Below are positions 1 through 9,521 of a stretch of DNA of 64,000 nt, one piece after another. The number at the start of each line of letters is the position of its first letter. The first letter of the stretch is position 1. Source of the DNA: Nocardia flavorosea NBRC 108225 (lineage in GTDB: Bacteria; Actinomycetota; Actinomycetes; Mycobacteriales; Mycobacteriaceae); NCBI RefSeq assembly GCF_001613385.1, contig NZ_BDCG01000008.1:393394-457393 (forward strand), read 5' to 3'. Made by a program: the position numbers and the translations under genes. The notes under the pieces are model-generated. The model was given only the letters and a program-made list of their open reading frames with translations, searched no databases and was not told the DNA's origin.

Positions 1-157
1 TGACCAACGGCCCCAGCGAATCCTCGCCGCCGTGTGCCGTTCGATCGTCGACGACCACCACCAGTGCGCGCCCCGCCACAGGAGCATCGATTTCCATACC
101 GCTCACCGTAGCGCCGATATCGGTCGCGGCGTGGCCGCCCCCGGTCACCAATTGCAT
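1..157 (-). CDS. moaB2: MoaB/Mog-like molybdenum cofactor protein (N-terminal part)
   Basis: Only the first 52 codons are present; the gene runs off the left edge. The visible protein starts MQLVTGGG and continues with RALVVVVDDRTAHGGEDSLGP, a hydrophobic strand followed by a glycine-rich turn as at the start of MoaB/Mog proteins, which adenylylate molybdopterin during cofactor synthesis. The ATG shares one base with the htrA stop (TGATG), so translation is probably coupled. Position is the main support: in M. tuberculosis moaB2 follows mprA-mprB-pepD in this order. No catalytic region is visible, so the assignment rests on synteny and a short N-terminal match. The N-terminal 25 residues before the first strand are longer than I would expect for MoaB. 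Confidence 0.7.
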   Translation of the reverse strand, partial: MQLVTGGGHAATDIGATVSGMEIDAPVAGRALVVVVDDRTAHGGEDSLGPLV

Positions 158-1566
158 CACCGTGCTCCTTCCACCGCGGCGGCGGCGAGGGTCACCTCGA
201 CCGTCTCCGAACCACCGCCCTGCCGATCCGTGTACGTCACTTGCACTTTGTCCCCGGGCTGTTTCGAACGCACCGCTGCCACCAGGGCATCCCCGGAGTC
301 GATCGTACGATCGTCGAGCCTGGTCACGATCGAGCCCGCCGGAATTCGAGCCTGTGCCGCCGGGCCGTTCGGGGTGACCTCGAGTATCCGCGCTCCATGT
401 ATGGATTCGTCGCGCTGCACGGTCATCCCGATCTGAGCGTACGTGGCGTGACCGGTCTTGATCAGTTCATCGGCGACCCGCCGCGCCTGATCCACCGGAA
501 TCGCGAACCCGAGCCCGATCGAACCGCTCTGCTGACCGGCCGCACCCGAGGAACCCAGGCTGGCGATCGCGGTGTTGATACCGATCAGCCGGCCCTCGCT
601 GTCGACCAGTGCGCCACCCGAGTTACCAGGATTGATCGCGGCATCGGTCTGGACGGCGTCGATCACCGGATTCGGCACAGTAGGGTCACCACCACCTTCA
701 CCGGTGGTCGAGACCGGGCGGTTGAGCGCCGAAACGATCCCGGTGGTGACGGTGCCGGCCAGACCGAGCGGCGAGCCGATGGCCACCACCGGCTGCCCGA
801 CCTGCAGACCGGCCGAACTGCCCAGCTCGACCGGTTTCAGATCCGTTTTCCCGCGCGCCTTTATCACCGCCAGATCCGATACCGGATCGGCACCGACCAG
901 GGTCGCCGCGGCGGTACTGCCGTCGGCGAAGGTCACCCGCATATCGCCCCCGGCGCCGCCACCCGCCGCGACGTGGTTGTTGGTCAGGATCAGCCCGTCC
1001 GAGGACAGCACCACTCCGGACCCCTCGCCCTGCCCGCGGTTACTGGCCACCTCGATCATCACGACGGAAGGAGTGACTTCCTGCGCGACAGCCTGTACCG
1101 ACCCCCTCGGCGCGTTCGCGGCGTCCTTGATTTCGGGCACCGGCGCATCGAGCGCATTGGTCGCCGCGGGCCGGCTACCGGAATCGGTGACCAGGGCACC
1201 GACCACACCACCTACGCCACCGCTGACCAGTGCCAGCGCGATCCCACCGGCCACCAGCCCGGTACGCAGTGAACTCTTCCGAGGCGCGGGGGGCGGGCCG
1301 GCGTAGAACTGCCCGGTATCGCCGGGCGGCGGCCCGCCGGGAGGGGGCGGTGCGCCGTACGGATGGCCCATCGCCGGGTACGCGGCCGTATCGCCGGGTC
1401 GCGGACCCGGAAACGGTTGCTCACCCGGATACTGGGCTGTGCCGGCCTGCCCCGGCGGCGCGGGGGCGCCGGGGTCATGGACCACACCCGGCTGGGGATG
1501 CGAGTTCGAGGGCGGCACCGGTCCTTCTTCCGGCCGGTCCGGCCGATTGGTGAAATCCTCGGTCAT
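157..1566 (-). CDS. pepD: HtrA/DegP-family membrane-anchored serine protease with PDZ domain (PepD-like)
   Basis: 469 aa. It has a Pro/Gly-rich cytoplasmic N-terminus (to about residue 96), one membrane segment (about 102-128), a trypsin-like domain and a C-terminal PDZ domain (about 375-465). The catalytic triad is visible: His198 in TNNHV, Asp231 in VSDLA and Ser316 in GNSGG. Proteins of this kind degrade or refold damaged extracytoplasmic proteins; M. tuberculosis PepD is similar in length and also lies downstream of mprAB. The ATG at 1566 was chosen over one at 1662 because GAGAG lies 4 bases upstream and the extra residues look non-coding. The gene has its own 172-bp upstream gap carrying an MprA-like direct repeat, so it probably responds to the adjacent two-component system as well as being read with it. 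Confidence 0.95.
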   Translation of the reverse strand: MTEDFTNRPDRPEEGPVPPSNSHPQPGVVHDPGAPAPPGQAGTAQYPGEQPFPGPRPGDTAAYPAMGHPYGAPPPPGGPPPGDTGQFYAGPPPAPRKSSLRTGLVAGGIALALVSGGVGGVVGALVTDSGSRPAATNALDAPVPEIKDAANAPRGSVQAVAQEVTPSVVMIEVASNRGQGEGSGVVLSSDGLILTNNHVAAGGGAGGDMRVTFADGSTAAATLVGADPVSDLAVIKARGKTDLKPVELGSSAGLQVGQPVVAIGSPLGLAGTVTTGIVSALNRPVSTTGEGGGDPTVPNPVIDAVQTDAAINPGNSGGALVDSEGRLIGINTAIASLGSSGAAGQQSGSIGLGFAIPVDQARRVADELIKTGHATYAQIGMTVQRDESIHGARILEVTPNGPAAQARIPAGSIVTRLDDRTIDSGDALVAAVRSKQPGDKVQVTYTDRQGGGSETVEVTLAAAAVEGAR

Positions 1567-1612
1567 AGTCTCTCTATTCTGCTCATATTCCCTGTCCAGG
1601 GTGCCGAACACG

Positions 1613-1631
1613 ACTGAGAACCATCTGAGAT
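1613..1631 (-). promoter_or_regulatory. MprA-box-like direct repeat upstream of htrA/pepD
   Basis: On the minus strand two related octamers, ATCTCAGA and TTCTCAGT, are separated by 3 bases, 47-65 bp upstream of the htrA ATG. The M. tuberculosis MprA box is described as two loosely conserved 8-bp direct repeats with a 2-3-base spacer, and pepD is a known MprA target there. The same arrangement occurs before mprA in this window (3935-3953). The repeat is seen directly; its function is inferred from family knowledge and position. Confidence 0.7.
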
Positions 1632-1738
1632 TGGTGTGTGTTTTCGGCGGCGCCTTCGGCACGACCGGTGGTTGCGTCGGGGGTTCGGCGAGCGCCCCGG
1701 GTGGGCCGGGGATCCGGTTCGGTCGAAGAGCAGGCAGA

Positions 1739-3217
1739 TCACTGGCTCTGGCCGGGTAATACGATCCGGATCATCGCACCGCCGCGATCGGAGGTGTCGA
1801 TGGCAATCGTACCGCCGTGTTTGGTGACCACCTGTTTCACGATGGCCAGGCCCAGCCCCGAACCGGGCATGGAACGAGACGCCGTTGTCCGGTAGAAGCG
1901 CTCGAAGACCAGTTCGCGTTCGGCCGGAGGTATCCCGGGACCGGCATCGGCGACCGACAGTTCCAGCAGCCCGCGCCCCGTTTCGGCCATCCGCACCCGG
2001 ACCGGTTCACCGGGTGGGCTCCATTTCGCCGCATTGTCGAGCACATTGAGAATCGCCCGTTCCAGGGCGGCTTCGTGGCCGTAGACGAACCATGGCCGTA
2101 GTTCGGCGTCGAAGGCCACGGCACCGCGGCGACGGACCCGTTCCAGCGCACGTTCGGTGACCTCACCGAGATCGACCCGCTCGTACACCGTCTCCGGGGC
2201 GTCCTCGCGAGCCAGGTCCACCAGATCGCCCACCAGGTTCGACAGTTCCTCGATCTGCGCCACCACATCCGAGCGCAGTTCGGCCATATCCTCCTCGGGT
2301 ATCGCCGGAGCATCGGGGCGACTGGAGGCGATCAGCAATTCCGTATTGGTGCGCAACGAGGTCAGCGGAGTCCGCAGTTCGTGACCGGCGTCGGCGACCA
2401 GCCGCCGCTGCCGGTCCCGGGATTCGGCGAGCGCCCGCAACATGGTGTTGAAACTCTCGGTCAACCGCGCGAGTTCGTCGTCACCGGTGACCGGGATGGG
2501 GGTCAGATCATCGGTACGGGCGATTCGCTCGGTCGCGGCGGTGAGACGCGCGATCGGCCGCAACCCGGTGCGCCCGACGGTGGTACCGGCACCCGCCGCG
2601 AGCACGACCCCGCAGGCCCCGACGGCGAACAGCAGCCAGGCCAATCGGTCCAGTACCTCGCGAGTGGGTTCGAGCCGTTGCGAGATGACCAGGGTGACCC
2701 CGGAGTCCATCCGCTCGGCGAGCACCCGCTGACTGTTGTAGGTGCGCAGCGACGATTCCCGTGTGCCCTGTGCCACCGCGACCTCTTCGGTGCCGATGGG
2801 TGGTGTGGTGGGCTGCGGCGGCAGGTAGACGGGGAAGGTCCCCGGTTTCTCCGCCCCCGACGGTGGAATCGGATAGATGAGCGCAACGCCGATATCGTTC
2901 GAGAACAATGTGGCCAGGCCGAGAGACTGGAACGCCATATCGTCGATATCGCCACTGATCATGGTGGCCGCGCGGGCATGCAGCTGAGCGTCAACCTGAC
3001 CGTAGAGCTCCCGGGCGACCATCGCGTAGGCCGCGATGGAGGTGATCGCCACGAAGATCGCCACCAGCGAAGCCGCCAGCAACGTGACCCGCCAGCGCAG
3101 TGAAACGGTGCGTGTCAACGGGGTCGGCGGGCGCATGGGCGGTGGTTCGTCGGGCCAGGGCCGGCCGAGCGTCGCCACCGTATGTTTCTTGGCCGCCGAG
3201 CGGGGGGTACGTGCCAT
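1739..3217 (-). CDS. mprB: MprB-like envelope-stress sensor histidine kinase
   Basis: 492 aa. It has a cytoplasmic N-terminal tail, a first membrane helix (about 43-65), an extracytoplasmic sensor region to about residue 185, a second helix (about 187-208), a HAMP linker, a HisKA domain with phospho-acceptor His in DAGHELRTPL, and an ATPase domain with NAAKWSPPG (N box), DAGPGIP (G1) and GSGLGLAIV (G2). The cytoplasmic half closely resembles M. tuberculosis MprB as I recall it. The stop of mprA lies 9 bases upstream, so the two form an operon. No strong Shine-Dalgarno is visible; an ATG at residue 28 is an alternative start. The kinase should phosphorylate the neighbouring regulator in response to envelope stress. 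Confidence 0.95.
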   Translation of the reverse strand: MARTPRSAAKKHTVATLGRPWPDEPPPMRPPTPLTRTVSLRWRVTLLAASLVAIFVAITSIAAYAMVARELYGQVDAQLHARAATMISGDIDDMAFQSLGLATLFSNDIGVALIYPIPPSGAEKPGTFPVYLPPQPTTPPIGTEEVAVAQGTRESSLRTYNSQRVLAERMDSGVTLVISQRLEPTREVLDRLAWLLFAVGACGVVLAAGAGTTVGRTGLRPIARLTAATERIARTDDLTPIPVTGDDELARLTESFNTMLRALAESRDRQRRLVADAGHELRTPLTSLRTNTELLIASSRPDAPAIPEEDMAELRSDVVAQIEELSNLVGDLVDLAREDAPETVYERVDLGEVTERALERVRRRGAVAFDAELRPWFVYGHEAALERAILNVLDNAAKWSPPGEPVRVRMAETGRGLLELSVADAGPGIPPAERELVFERFYRTTASRSMPGSGLGLAIVKQVVTKHGGTIAIDTSDRGGAMIRIVLPGQSQ

Positions 3218-3226
3218 ATCCCGGGC

Positions 3227-3913
3227 TTACGGAGGCGTTTCGCGCAGCACGTAGCCGACGCCGCGCACGGTGTGGATGAGCCGGGGTTCCCCGTCGGCCT
3301 CGGTTTTGCGGCGCAGATAGCCGATATAGACCTCCAGCGCGTTACCGGAGGTCGGGAAGTCGTAACCCCATACCTCCTCGAGGATCCGGCCCCGGGTCAG
3401 TACCCGGCGCGGATTGGCCATCAGCATTTCCAGCAGTGAGAACTCGGTCCGGGTCAGCGAAATGGACCGGTCACCGCGCGCAACCTCCCGGGTGACCGGG
3501 TCCAGGGACAGATCGGCGAACCGCATGGTTTCCGAGATCTCTCCGGGATCGGGCATGCGGCGGCGCAACAGCGCCCGCAGGCGGGCGAGCAGTTCTTCGA
3601 GCGCGAACGGTTTGGGCAGATAGTCGTCGGCGCCGGCGTCCAGACCGGCGACCCGTTCGGATACCGAATCGCGGGCGGTGAGTACCAGTATCGGCAGGTC
3701 GTCACCGGTGCTGCGCAGTCGGCGGCATACTTCCAGGCCGTCCAGTCTGGGCATCATGACGTCGAGTACCAGGGCGTCCGGCCGATCGGCGGTCGCCTTC
3801 TCCAGGGCGTCGATACCGTCCACCGCCAGATCGACGGTGTAGCCATTGAAGGTCAGTGAACGGCGCAGCGATTCCCGCACCGCACGATCGTCGTCGACCA
3901 CCAGAATGCGCAT
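3227..3913 (-). CDS. mprA: MprA-like OmpR-family response regulator
   Basis: 228 aa. The N-terminal receiver domain (1-115) has the acidic pocket at residues 7-9 (DDD), the phospho-acceptor Asp51 in LVLDVMMP, and Lys in the LPKPF motif near residue 101. The C-terminal part (about 130-225) is a winged helix of the OmpR/PhoB type with the VWGYDF and VRGVGYVLR signatures. Length and sequence match M. tuberculosis MprA. It heads the mprA-mprB operon. A perfect 8-bp direct repeat 22-42 bp upstream of the ATG suggests autoregulation. It should activate htrA through the related repeat at 1613-1631. Confidence 0.96.
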   Translation of the reverse strand: MRILVVDDDRAVRESLRRSLTFNGYTVDLAVDGIDALEKATADRPDALVLDVMMPRLDGLEVCRRLRSTGDDLPILVLTARDSVSERVAGLDAGADDYLPKPFALEELLARLRALLRRRMPDPGEISETMRFADLSLDPVTREVARGDRSISLTRTEFSLLEMLMANPRRVLTRGRILEEVWGYDFPTSGNALEVYIGYLRRKTEADGEPRLIHTVRGVGYVLRETPP

Positions 3914-3934
3914 TGCACCAGTTTGACCGCAGCG

Positions 3935-3953
3935 ACTGAGAGGCTACTGAGAG
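3935..3953 (-). promoter_or_regulatory. MprA-box-like perfect direct repeat upstream of mprA
   Basis: On the plus strand ACTGAGAG occurs twice with a 3-base spacer (3935-3942 and 3946-3953); on the minus strand this reads CTCTCAGT. The geometry matches the MprA box and the core TCTCAG is shared with the site before htrA. The 294-bp gap between mprA and the divergent conservon otherwise shows no recognisable gene; it must hold both divergent promoters. Confidence 0.75.
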
Positions 3954-4207
3954 GCCCCGGCCGGCGCGCGCGCCGCGGTGCCGACCTGGGGATTCATCGA
4001 TCGGCGGACCGGCCATTACCGATCTGTGATATGCGGCGAAACCCGTTCATCATCCGCTTTATTCGCGGTATAACCGGCTGAACGTCCCGATTGCCCAGGG
4101 CTAACATGCACGGTATGTTCCGAGCGGGAAAAACTAGACCTCTGGTCGGTTCGGTGTGACATTCAACCAAAACTGAAACGGCCACGCACCAAATGAGGTC
4201 GATCGTG

Positions 4208-7042
4208 ATGCGGAGGCGACAGAGGCGGATGGAAACCCCGCGACCGTGGCAATTCAGCCTGTCCAACTGGTCGGTCACCCGCAAGGTCGGCATCGTCCTG
4301 GTGTTGCCGGTCGTCCTGGCGACCCTGTTCGCCGTACTACGGATCAACAACGAGCTGCGCACTCTGGAACAGCTCGAAGCCGCGACCGAACAGTCCCGTG
4401 TCATCCAGCCGGTCGTCGATTACAACGCCGCGGCCGAAAACCTGGCGGTGACGGCCACCGCGCGAGGGTCCGATACCGAGTCCCGGACCACGGCGGCACT
4501 CTCCCGGTTCGATTCGGCCCACCAGGTCCTCGAACGCGCGATGGACAGCAACGCCATCACACCGGCGGTCTCCCGTGAACTCTCCTCGGCGCTCACTCTG
4601 GGCTCCACGATGCGCAGCGGTATCGGCAACGGCTCGCCCGCCATGCTGGGCGACCAGGCCGATGAGATCTCGGTACGGGTCGGTAACGCGCTGGCACAGT
4701 CGCCCACTGTCGACAATCTCTCCGTCCAGCGCTACTTCCTGCAGTTGAGCGCCGTCCAGGCGGCGCGGCGCTCGCTCACCGCCCAGCGCCTCGTGATCAG
4801 TTCGCCCAGCGCCGTGGACAATCCGGCGCTCCGCGCCCGCGTCCTCACCTCCGGTGGCGCGGAGCTGACCATGATCCAGCAGTACGGCCAGTTCCTGCCG
4901 GATGCGTCCGGCGGCATCCGGCCACTGCTGGACGCGGTCCAGACCCGGCTGGCCATCTTCAGTCAGGGCACTCAGGGCGCATTGAACGATCCGGCCGCGC
5001 GCGACTCACTGGACGCCAGCCTGCAGGGCTACGACGCCACGACCGAACAGCTGTCCGCGACCATCACCGGCGCGCTGCACCACGCCACCATCTCCGCACA
5101 GAACATCGCGTTACGCGAAACCGCCTTGTTGATCGGGGCTCTGCTGGCCGGGCTGACCCTGGCGCTGGCCGTGGCCCGCACCCTGGTCATACCGGTGCGC
5201 CGGTTGCGCCGCGACGCCCTGGAAGTGGCCCATGTCCGGCTGCCCGAGGAACTCGAACAAGTGCGCGGCGGCGCCGAGACCCCGGAGATCGAACCGGTCG
5301 GCGTCCAGGGCACCGAGGAAATCGGCCAGCTCGCCCGCGCGGTCGACGAAATGCATCAGCAGGCACTCAACCTCGCCGCCGACCAGGCCCGCCTGCGGGT
5401 GCAGATCGGCAATATGTTCGAAACCCTGTCCCGGCGCAGCCAATCACTGGTCGAACAGCAGCTCGGGATCATCGAGGAACTGGAACACGACGAAGAGAAT
5501 CCCGCACGGCTGCAGAGCCTGTTCCGGCTGGACCACCTGGCCACCCGGATGCGGCGTAACGGCGACAACCTGTTGGTGCTGGCCGGCACCGCGTTGCGCC
5601 GCGGTCAGCTCGACCCCGTCCCGCTCTCGGATATGCTGTGGAGTGCGGTATCTCAGGTCGAGGACTATCAACGGGTCGAGATCGGTCATGTCCCCGACGG
5701 GGTCGTGGCCGGTGAGCCGGCTGTCGATATCGAACACCTGCTCGCGGAGGTCATCGATAACGCGCTGCGTTACTCGCCGCCCAATACACCTGTGGCCGTG
5801 ACGGTTTCGCGCGCGGTGGACGGCGGATACCTGATCGAGGTCACCGATCGCGGCCTGGGAATGGCCACCGAAGACCTGCACGCGGCCAACGCCCGGCTGG
5901 CCTCCGGTGGTGAGATCAATGTCGAAACCGCGCGCCGGATGGGCCTGTTCGTCGTCGGCCGACTGGCCAAACGCCATCAGATCACCGTCGGTCTGCGCCG
6001 TACCTCGACCATGGCCCAGCAGCCGGGGATCACTGCCAGCCTGCATCTACCGGGCCTGCTGGTCTCGCCCGACACCGGCCCGGACAACTCCACCACCCTC
6101 ACCACGGATTTCTCCCTCGGCTCCCCACCTCAGCTGCCACCGCAGCCGCCGCAGTTGCACTCCTCCCCCGCCCTGCCGGCGCAGCCGCAGCCGCAGCCAC
6201 GACAGTTGATGCCGGTCCCCAGCCTGCCGCAGAGCGAGTCCTGGCCGAGCCGTCCGGGTCCGGCTCCGCAGCCGGACCCGGTGCCCACCGCCGCCGCGCC
6301 CGGAACCACCGTCTCGGGCCTCGGCACCACCGCATCCGGACTGCCCCAACGGCGGCCGGCCGCGGATTTCCCGCCGATGACAGGTGCAGGCAACGGCCGG
6401 CCCGGCGCAAACGGCACGCGGGATACGTTCTCGGCGTTCGACCCCGTCGAGGAGCCCGAACCGGACGAGACACCGACCGGCTTGTGGTCGGAAACCCATA
6501 AGGCCCAGATATTCCCGGCTCCGGTGGAATCGGCGTACACCGGGCCGGGACCGGCGGACGACGCGCCGGTATCGATCACCTCTCGCTCGGGCTTGCCGAT
6601 CCGCCGGCCGGGTATGGAACGCGAGGATCCATTCGGCCGCGCCGAACAACGCCTCGACGAAGCGGCTACCGGCCCGGCCACATCGAGCCGGCTACAGCCC
6701 GTCGGCGCCGCCACGCCCACCCCGATCTACCAGCGCATGGTGTCGGAGTGGCTGGTGGAGCCGGCCTCCACACAGGACGAGCCGCGCCAGGACTGGACGT
6801 CGCCGGCCGATGCAGGCTGGCTGGCCGCCGAAGATGCGGCGCGCCCCAGTTCGGATTCCACCACCGCCAACGGGCTCCCGATCCGCCGGCCGGGCGCGCA
6901 GCTCGTGCCCGGCGGGCTCGCCCCCGTCGAAGACGAGGCCCCGCGGAATCCGGAGGAGATCCGGAGCAATCTGACCAGACATCTGAGCGGCGTCCGCAGT
7001 GGGCGGGCCGACGCACAGCACAATGACGGAGGGCTTGCATGA
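4208..7042 (+). CDS. Conservon sensor kinase-like protein (CvnA type, NIT-like sensor and HATPase)
   Basis: 944 aa. It has a short basic N-terminus, TM1 (about 27-44), a large extracytoplasmic helical sensor region, TM2 (about 305-325), HAMP, a dimerisation helix with the [10 protein letters not shown] signature (His443), and an ATPase domain with [10 protein letters not shown] (near 516) and DRGLGM (near 548). A disordered Pro/Gln-rich tail of about 310 residues follows. This is the CvnA component of Streptomyces-type conservons, where it is thought to signal through the roadblock protein and GTPase encoded next. The tail carries a thrice-repeated GLP(I/Q)RRP motif (residues 711, 795 and 889). 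ATG 4208 was chosen because GAGGT lies 8 bases upstream; ATG 4193 is an in-frame alternative. The stop overlaps the next start (ATGA). Confidence 0.92.
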   Translation: MRRRQRRMETPRPWQFSLSNWSVTRKVGIVLVLPVVLATLFAVLRINNELRTLEQLEAATEQSRVIQPVVDYNAAAENLAVTATARGSDTESRTTAALSRFDSAHQVLERAMDSNAITPAVSRELSSALTLGSTMRSGIGNGSPAMLGDQADEISVRVGNALAQSPTVDNLSVQRYFLQLSAVQAARRSLTAQRLVISSPSAVDNPALRARVLTSGGAELTMIQQYGQFLPDASGGIRPLLDAVQTRLAIFSQGTQGALNDPAARDSLDASLQGYDATTEQLSATITGALHHATISAQNIALRETALLIGALLAGLTLALAVARTLVIPVRRLRRDALEVAHVRLPEELEQVRGGAETPEIEPVGVQGTEEIGQLARAVDEMHQQALNLAADQARLRVQIGNMFETLSRRSQSLVEQQLGIIEELEHDEENPARLQSLFRLDHLATRMRRNGDNLLVLAGTALRRGQLDPVPLSDMLWSAVSQVEDYQRVEIGHVPDGVVAGEPAVDIEHLLAEVIDNALRYSPPNTPVAVTVSRAVDGGYLIEVTDRGLGMATEDLHAANARLASGGEINVETARRMGLFVVGRLAKRHQITVGLRRTSTMAQQPGITASLHLPGLLVSPDTGPDNSTTLTTDFSLGSPPQLPPQPPQLHSSPALPAQPQPQPRQLMPVPSLPQSESWPSRPGPAPQPDPVPTAAAPGTTVSGLGTTASGLPQRRPAADFPPMTGAGNGRPGANGTRDTFSAFDPVEEPEPDETPTGLWSETHKAQIFPAPVESAYTGPGPADDAPVSITSRSGLPIRRPGMEREDPFGRAEQRLDEAATGPATSSRLQPVGAATPTPIYQRMVSEWLVEPASTQDEPRQDWTSPADAGWLAAEDAARPSSDSTTANGLPIRRPGAQLVPGGLAPVEDEAPRNPEEIRSNLTRHLSGVRSGRADAQHNDGGLA

Positions 7043-7452
7043 CCACCTCGAACGGCAGCACCGACACGGACGAGAACCTGAACTGGCTGGTCGCCAGATT
7101 CACCCGGGATGTTCCGGGTGTCTCCCACGCCGTCCTGGTCTCCGCGGACGGGTTGCTGCAAGCGGTCAGTCCGCATCTGCCCGCCGACCGGGCCGAACAA
7201 CTGGCCGCTGTCACCGCCGGTCTGGCCAGCCTGTCCACCGGTGCCGCCCAGTTGTTCGACGGCGGCAAGGTGATGCAGTCGATTGTGGAGATGCAGCGCG
7301 GATACCTACTGGTGATGAGTGTCGGCAATGGGTCCCATATCGCCGTACTGGCCAACAAGCAGCACGATATCGGCCGGATCGGCTACGAAATGGCACTCCT
7401 TGTGGACCGCGTCGGATCGGTGGTCAGCGCGACCGCCCGATCAACCGTCTGA
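7039..7452 (+). CDS. Roadblock/LC7-domain protein (CvnB type)
   Basis: 137 aa, essentially one Roadblock/LC7 domain: [20 protein letters not shown], then [11 protein letters not shown], a middle helix, and a second strand set ending in the hydrophobic helix [13 protein letters not shown]. Such proteins act as partners or GTPase-activating proteins for the small GTPase of conservons. The ATG overlaps the cvnA stop by 4 bases, so translation is coupled. DUF742 and GTPase genes follow at once, which fixes the conservon assignment. M. tuberculosis Rv3364c is the corresponding protein by family. Confidence 0.93.
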   Translation: MTTSNGSTDTDENLNWLVARFTRDVPGVSHAVLVSADGLLQAVSPHLPADRAEQLAAVTAGLASLSTGAAQLFDGGKVMQSIVEMQRGYLLVMSVGNGSHIAVLANKQHDIGRIGYEMALLVDRVGSVVSATARSTV

Positions 7453-7457
7453 GCACC

Positions 7458-7967
7458 ATGTCCCAATTCGGCCAAGCAAGCCCCAACTCCAATACCGGCG
7501 GGCCCGACTACGGGCCCGGCGCACATAATTTCGGGCCGGGAGCCCAGCACAGCGATCCCGCATCCGCGCAGTTCAACACCGGTGCCTACCGTTTCCGCCC
7601 CGAACCGGCGCCGAGTCCCCCGCGCCGAGCCGGACGGGTCCGGCCCTATGCCCTGACCTCGGGCCGCACCCAACCGGCGGTCGATCTGCCGATGGAGGCA
7701 GTTATCGAAACCATCTCCTATCATGCACAATTCGATTGGCCGTCCGGTGATATCCGGGCCGAAATCCTTCGGCTCGGGACCCACCAGCTGTCGGTCGCCG
7801 AAATCGCCGCCCATCTCGATCGCCCGCTCGGTATGGTCCGCGTCGTCATCGGTGATCTCGTCGTGGACGGCAACCTGCGAGTGCATTCGACTTTGACCGA
7901 GCAGGCGAGCTACGACGAGCGCCGGTCGCTGATGGAGAGGACATTGCGTGGACTCCGAGCCCTATAA
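7458..7967 (+). CDS. DUF742 family protein (CvnC type)
   Basis: 169 aa. Residues 1-55 are disordered and rich in Gly, Pro and Asn. The DUF742 core begins at RRAGRVRPYALTSGRT and includes a winged-helix-like stretch (HQLSVAEIAAHLDRPLGMVR) and a short basic C-terminus. In conservons CvnC is thought to link the kinase complex to the GTPase; its biochemical role is not settled. ATG 7458 lies 5 bases after the roadblock stop. The reading frame is open further upstream, but that part overlaps cvnA and cvnB in another frame and is not credible. The 3' end overlaps the GTPase start by 20 bp. Confidence 0.9.
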   Translation: MSQFGQASPNSNTGGPDYGPGAHNFGPGAQHSDPASAQFNTGAYRFRPEPAPSPPRRAGRVRPYALTSGRTQPAVDLPMEAVIETISYHAQFDWPSGDIRAEILRLGTHQLSVAEIAAHLDRPLGMVRVVIGDLVVDGNLRVHSTLTEQASYDERRSLMERTLRGLRAL

Positions 7968-8580
7968 CAAGGCCGAGGGGGGTGCCGCGGCGGGATCCGA
8001 TACCCGCGTCGCGTCGACCAAGATCGTGGTCGCGGGCGGCTTCGGCGCGGGAAAGACCACCTTCGTCGGCGCGGTGTCGGAGATCGTGCCGCTGCGCACC
8101 GAGGCCATGGTCACCAGCTTTTCCGACGGCGTCGACAATCTGGACGACACCCCGGACAAACAGACCACCACCGTCGCCATGGACTTCGGGCGGATCATCC
8201 TGCCCGGCAATCTGACGCTGTACCTGTTCGGTACGCCGGGCCAGCGCCGGTTCTGGTTCATGTGGGACGACCTGATCCGCGGCGCGATCGGTGCGGTGGT
8301 CCTGATCGACACCCGCCGGCTGGAAGACAGTTTCGCCGCGGTCGATTTCTTCGAGGCGCGCAACCTGCCATTTCTCATTGCGGTGAACCGCTTCCCGAAC
8401 GCACCGCGGTTCGCCATGGCCGAACTGCGGGAGGCATTGTCGGTCCGCGAGGGGGTGCCGATCGTCGATATCGATGCCCGCGACGCCAAGGAGGTTCGCC
8501 AAGCACTGGCGGCCGTCACCGAATACGCGATAAACCGGCTGAAGGCACAGGAGTACGAGGGAGTCGCCCGGCATGGTTGA
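7948..8580 (+). CDS. Small Ras/Arf-like GTPase of the conservon (CvnD type)
   Basis: 210 aa. The P-loop is GGFGAGKT (30-37), switch I contains TTTVAMDFG, the DxxG-like motif is replaced by GTPGQ in LFGTPGQRRFW, and the base-recognition strand is LIAVNRF (NxxD normally, here N-R-F). This is the standard signature of CvnD ATP/GTP-binding proteins of actinobacteria. GTG 7948 is the start, with GGAGAGG about 8 bases upstream, and the gene overlaps the DUF742 gene by 20 bp. It is the output component of the four-gene conservon. The stop overlaps the next gene by 8 bp. Confidence 0.93.
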   Translation: MDSEPYNKAEGGAAAGSDTRVASTKIVVAGGFGAGKTTFVGAVSEIVPLRTEAMVTSFSDGVDNLDDTPDKQTTTVAMDFGRIILPGNLTLYLFGTPGQRRFWFMWDDLIRGAIGAVVLIDTRRLEDSFAAVDFFEARNLPFLIAVNRFPNAPRFAMAELREALSVREGVPIVDIDARDAKEVRQALAAVTEYAINRLKAQEYEGVARHG

Positions 8581-9499
8581 CCTGCTGGCCGCGGAGACGG
8601 TCGCGACCGTCGAGCTGTTCACCATGGGCTACTGGCTCACTCTGCTGACCGCACTGGTCTCCGCCGTCGGCATGTTCGTCGGATTGGCGTGCGCGATCAA
8701 CGGCCGCCGTTCGGTGCGGTTCCGGCCGATCTGGATCGCCGCCGCCGCCGTCTCGATCGGCGGGGTCGGGGTATGGCTGGCCAGCACCGTATCCCTTCTG
8801 GGTGTATCCGTGCCGGGTACGGTCCTGCGCTACGACGTCTCCGACCTCACACTCTCCCTCGTCTTCGCCGTCGCCGCGGTCTTCACCGGTTTGCTGCTCG
8901 CAGGTCGAGAATTCGATGTGAAGCGGATGGGCGGCGCGGCCGGGGCGATCGGCGTCGGCTTCGGGATCATGCTGTGGTTGCAGTTGTCCTCGGCCGCTAT
9001 CCAGGGCTCGGTATCGGTGACCGTCTGGCTGTACGTGATCGCGGTGGTGATTGCGGTACTCGCCTCGTCGCTGTGTGTATGGCTGTTCCAGCGTTTCCGT
9101 TTCCCGGCCGCCCGGGTGGGATCGATCGTGATGTTCGCTGCCGGAGTGGCGGTGTTCTACTTCACCGGTATCGCAAGCCTGGAATTCCGGCCGGATCCCG
9201 AGGCGCAGCCGGCCCAGGGCATGGAGTTGTTCGGTTACGCCTTCCCGATGCTGGTCATCGGGCTGCTGTCGCTGGCTGTGCCGATCACCGCCGTTCTGGT
9301 GGCGCCCGAGCGTCGCGACGAACACCCCGCACCGGCCCGGAAGACCCCCGGGACGCCGGACACCACACCGGGCGACGGACCGGCGGGCGGTAGTTCGGCC
9401 GATGGCACCGGATCCGACTCGCCCGGACGCGAACTCCGGCCGTCCGCGGCAGCCGCGCTCGCGCAACGCGCACGGCCGCTGCCCGAGCCCGCTCGCTGA
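8573..9499 (+). CDS. Degenerate MHYT-like seven-helix membrane protein
   Basis: 308 aa with about seven hydrophobic helices in residues 14-235, then a Pro/Ala-rich cytoplasmic tail. Helix spacing and three internal repeats match MHYT sensor domains (a helix pair followed by G-x-G/A and a metal-site motif). Here the three sites read GVGVWLAST, GFGIMLWLQL and GVAVFYFTGIAS, so the Met-His pairs that define MHYT and are proposed copper ligands are absent from all three. It may therefore be a structural or non-metal sensor. The ATG overlaps the GTPase stop by 8 bp, so it is an extra conservon-operon member. The MHYT relationship is by pattern only; an unrelated polytopic protein is possible. Confidence 0.6.
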   Translation: MVDLLAAETVATVELFTMGYWLTLLTALVSAVGMFVGLACAINGRRSVRFRPIWIAAAAVSIGGVGVWLASTVSLLGVSVPGTVLRYDVSDLTLSLVFAVAAVFTGLLLAGREFDVKRMGGAAGAIGVGFGIMLWLQLSSAAIQGSVSVTVWLYVIAVVIAVLASSLCVWLFQRFRFPAARVGSIVMFAAGVAVFYFTGIASLEFRPDPEAQPAQGMELFGYAFPMLVIGLLSLAVPITAVLVAPERRDEHPAPARKTPGTPDTTPGDGPAGGSSADGTGSDSPGRELRPSAAAALAQRARPLPEPAR

Positions 9500-9521
9500 C
9501 CGCCCGGTGGAGACAGAACTC

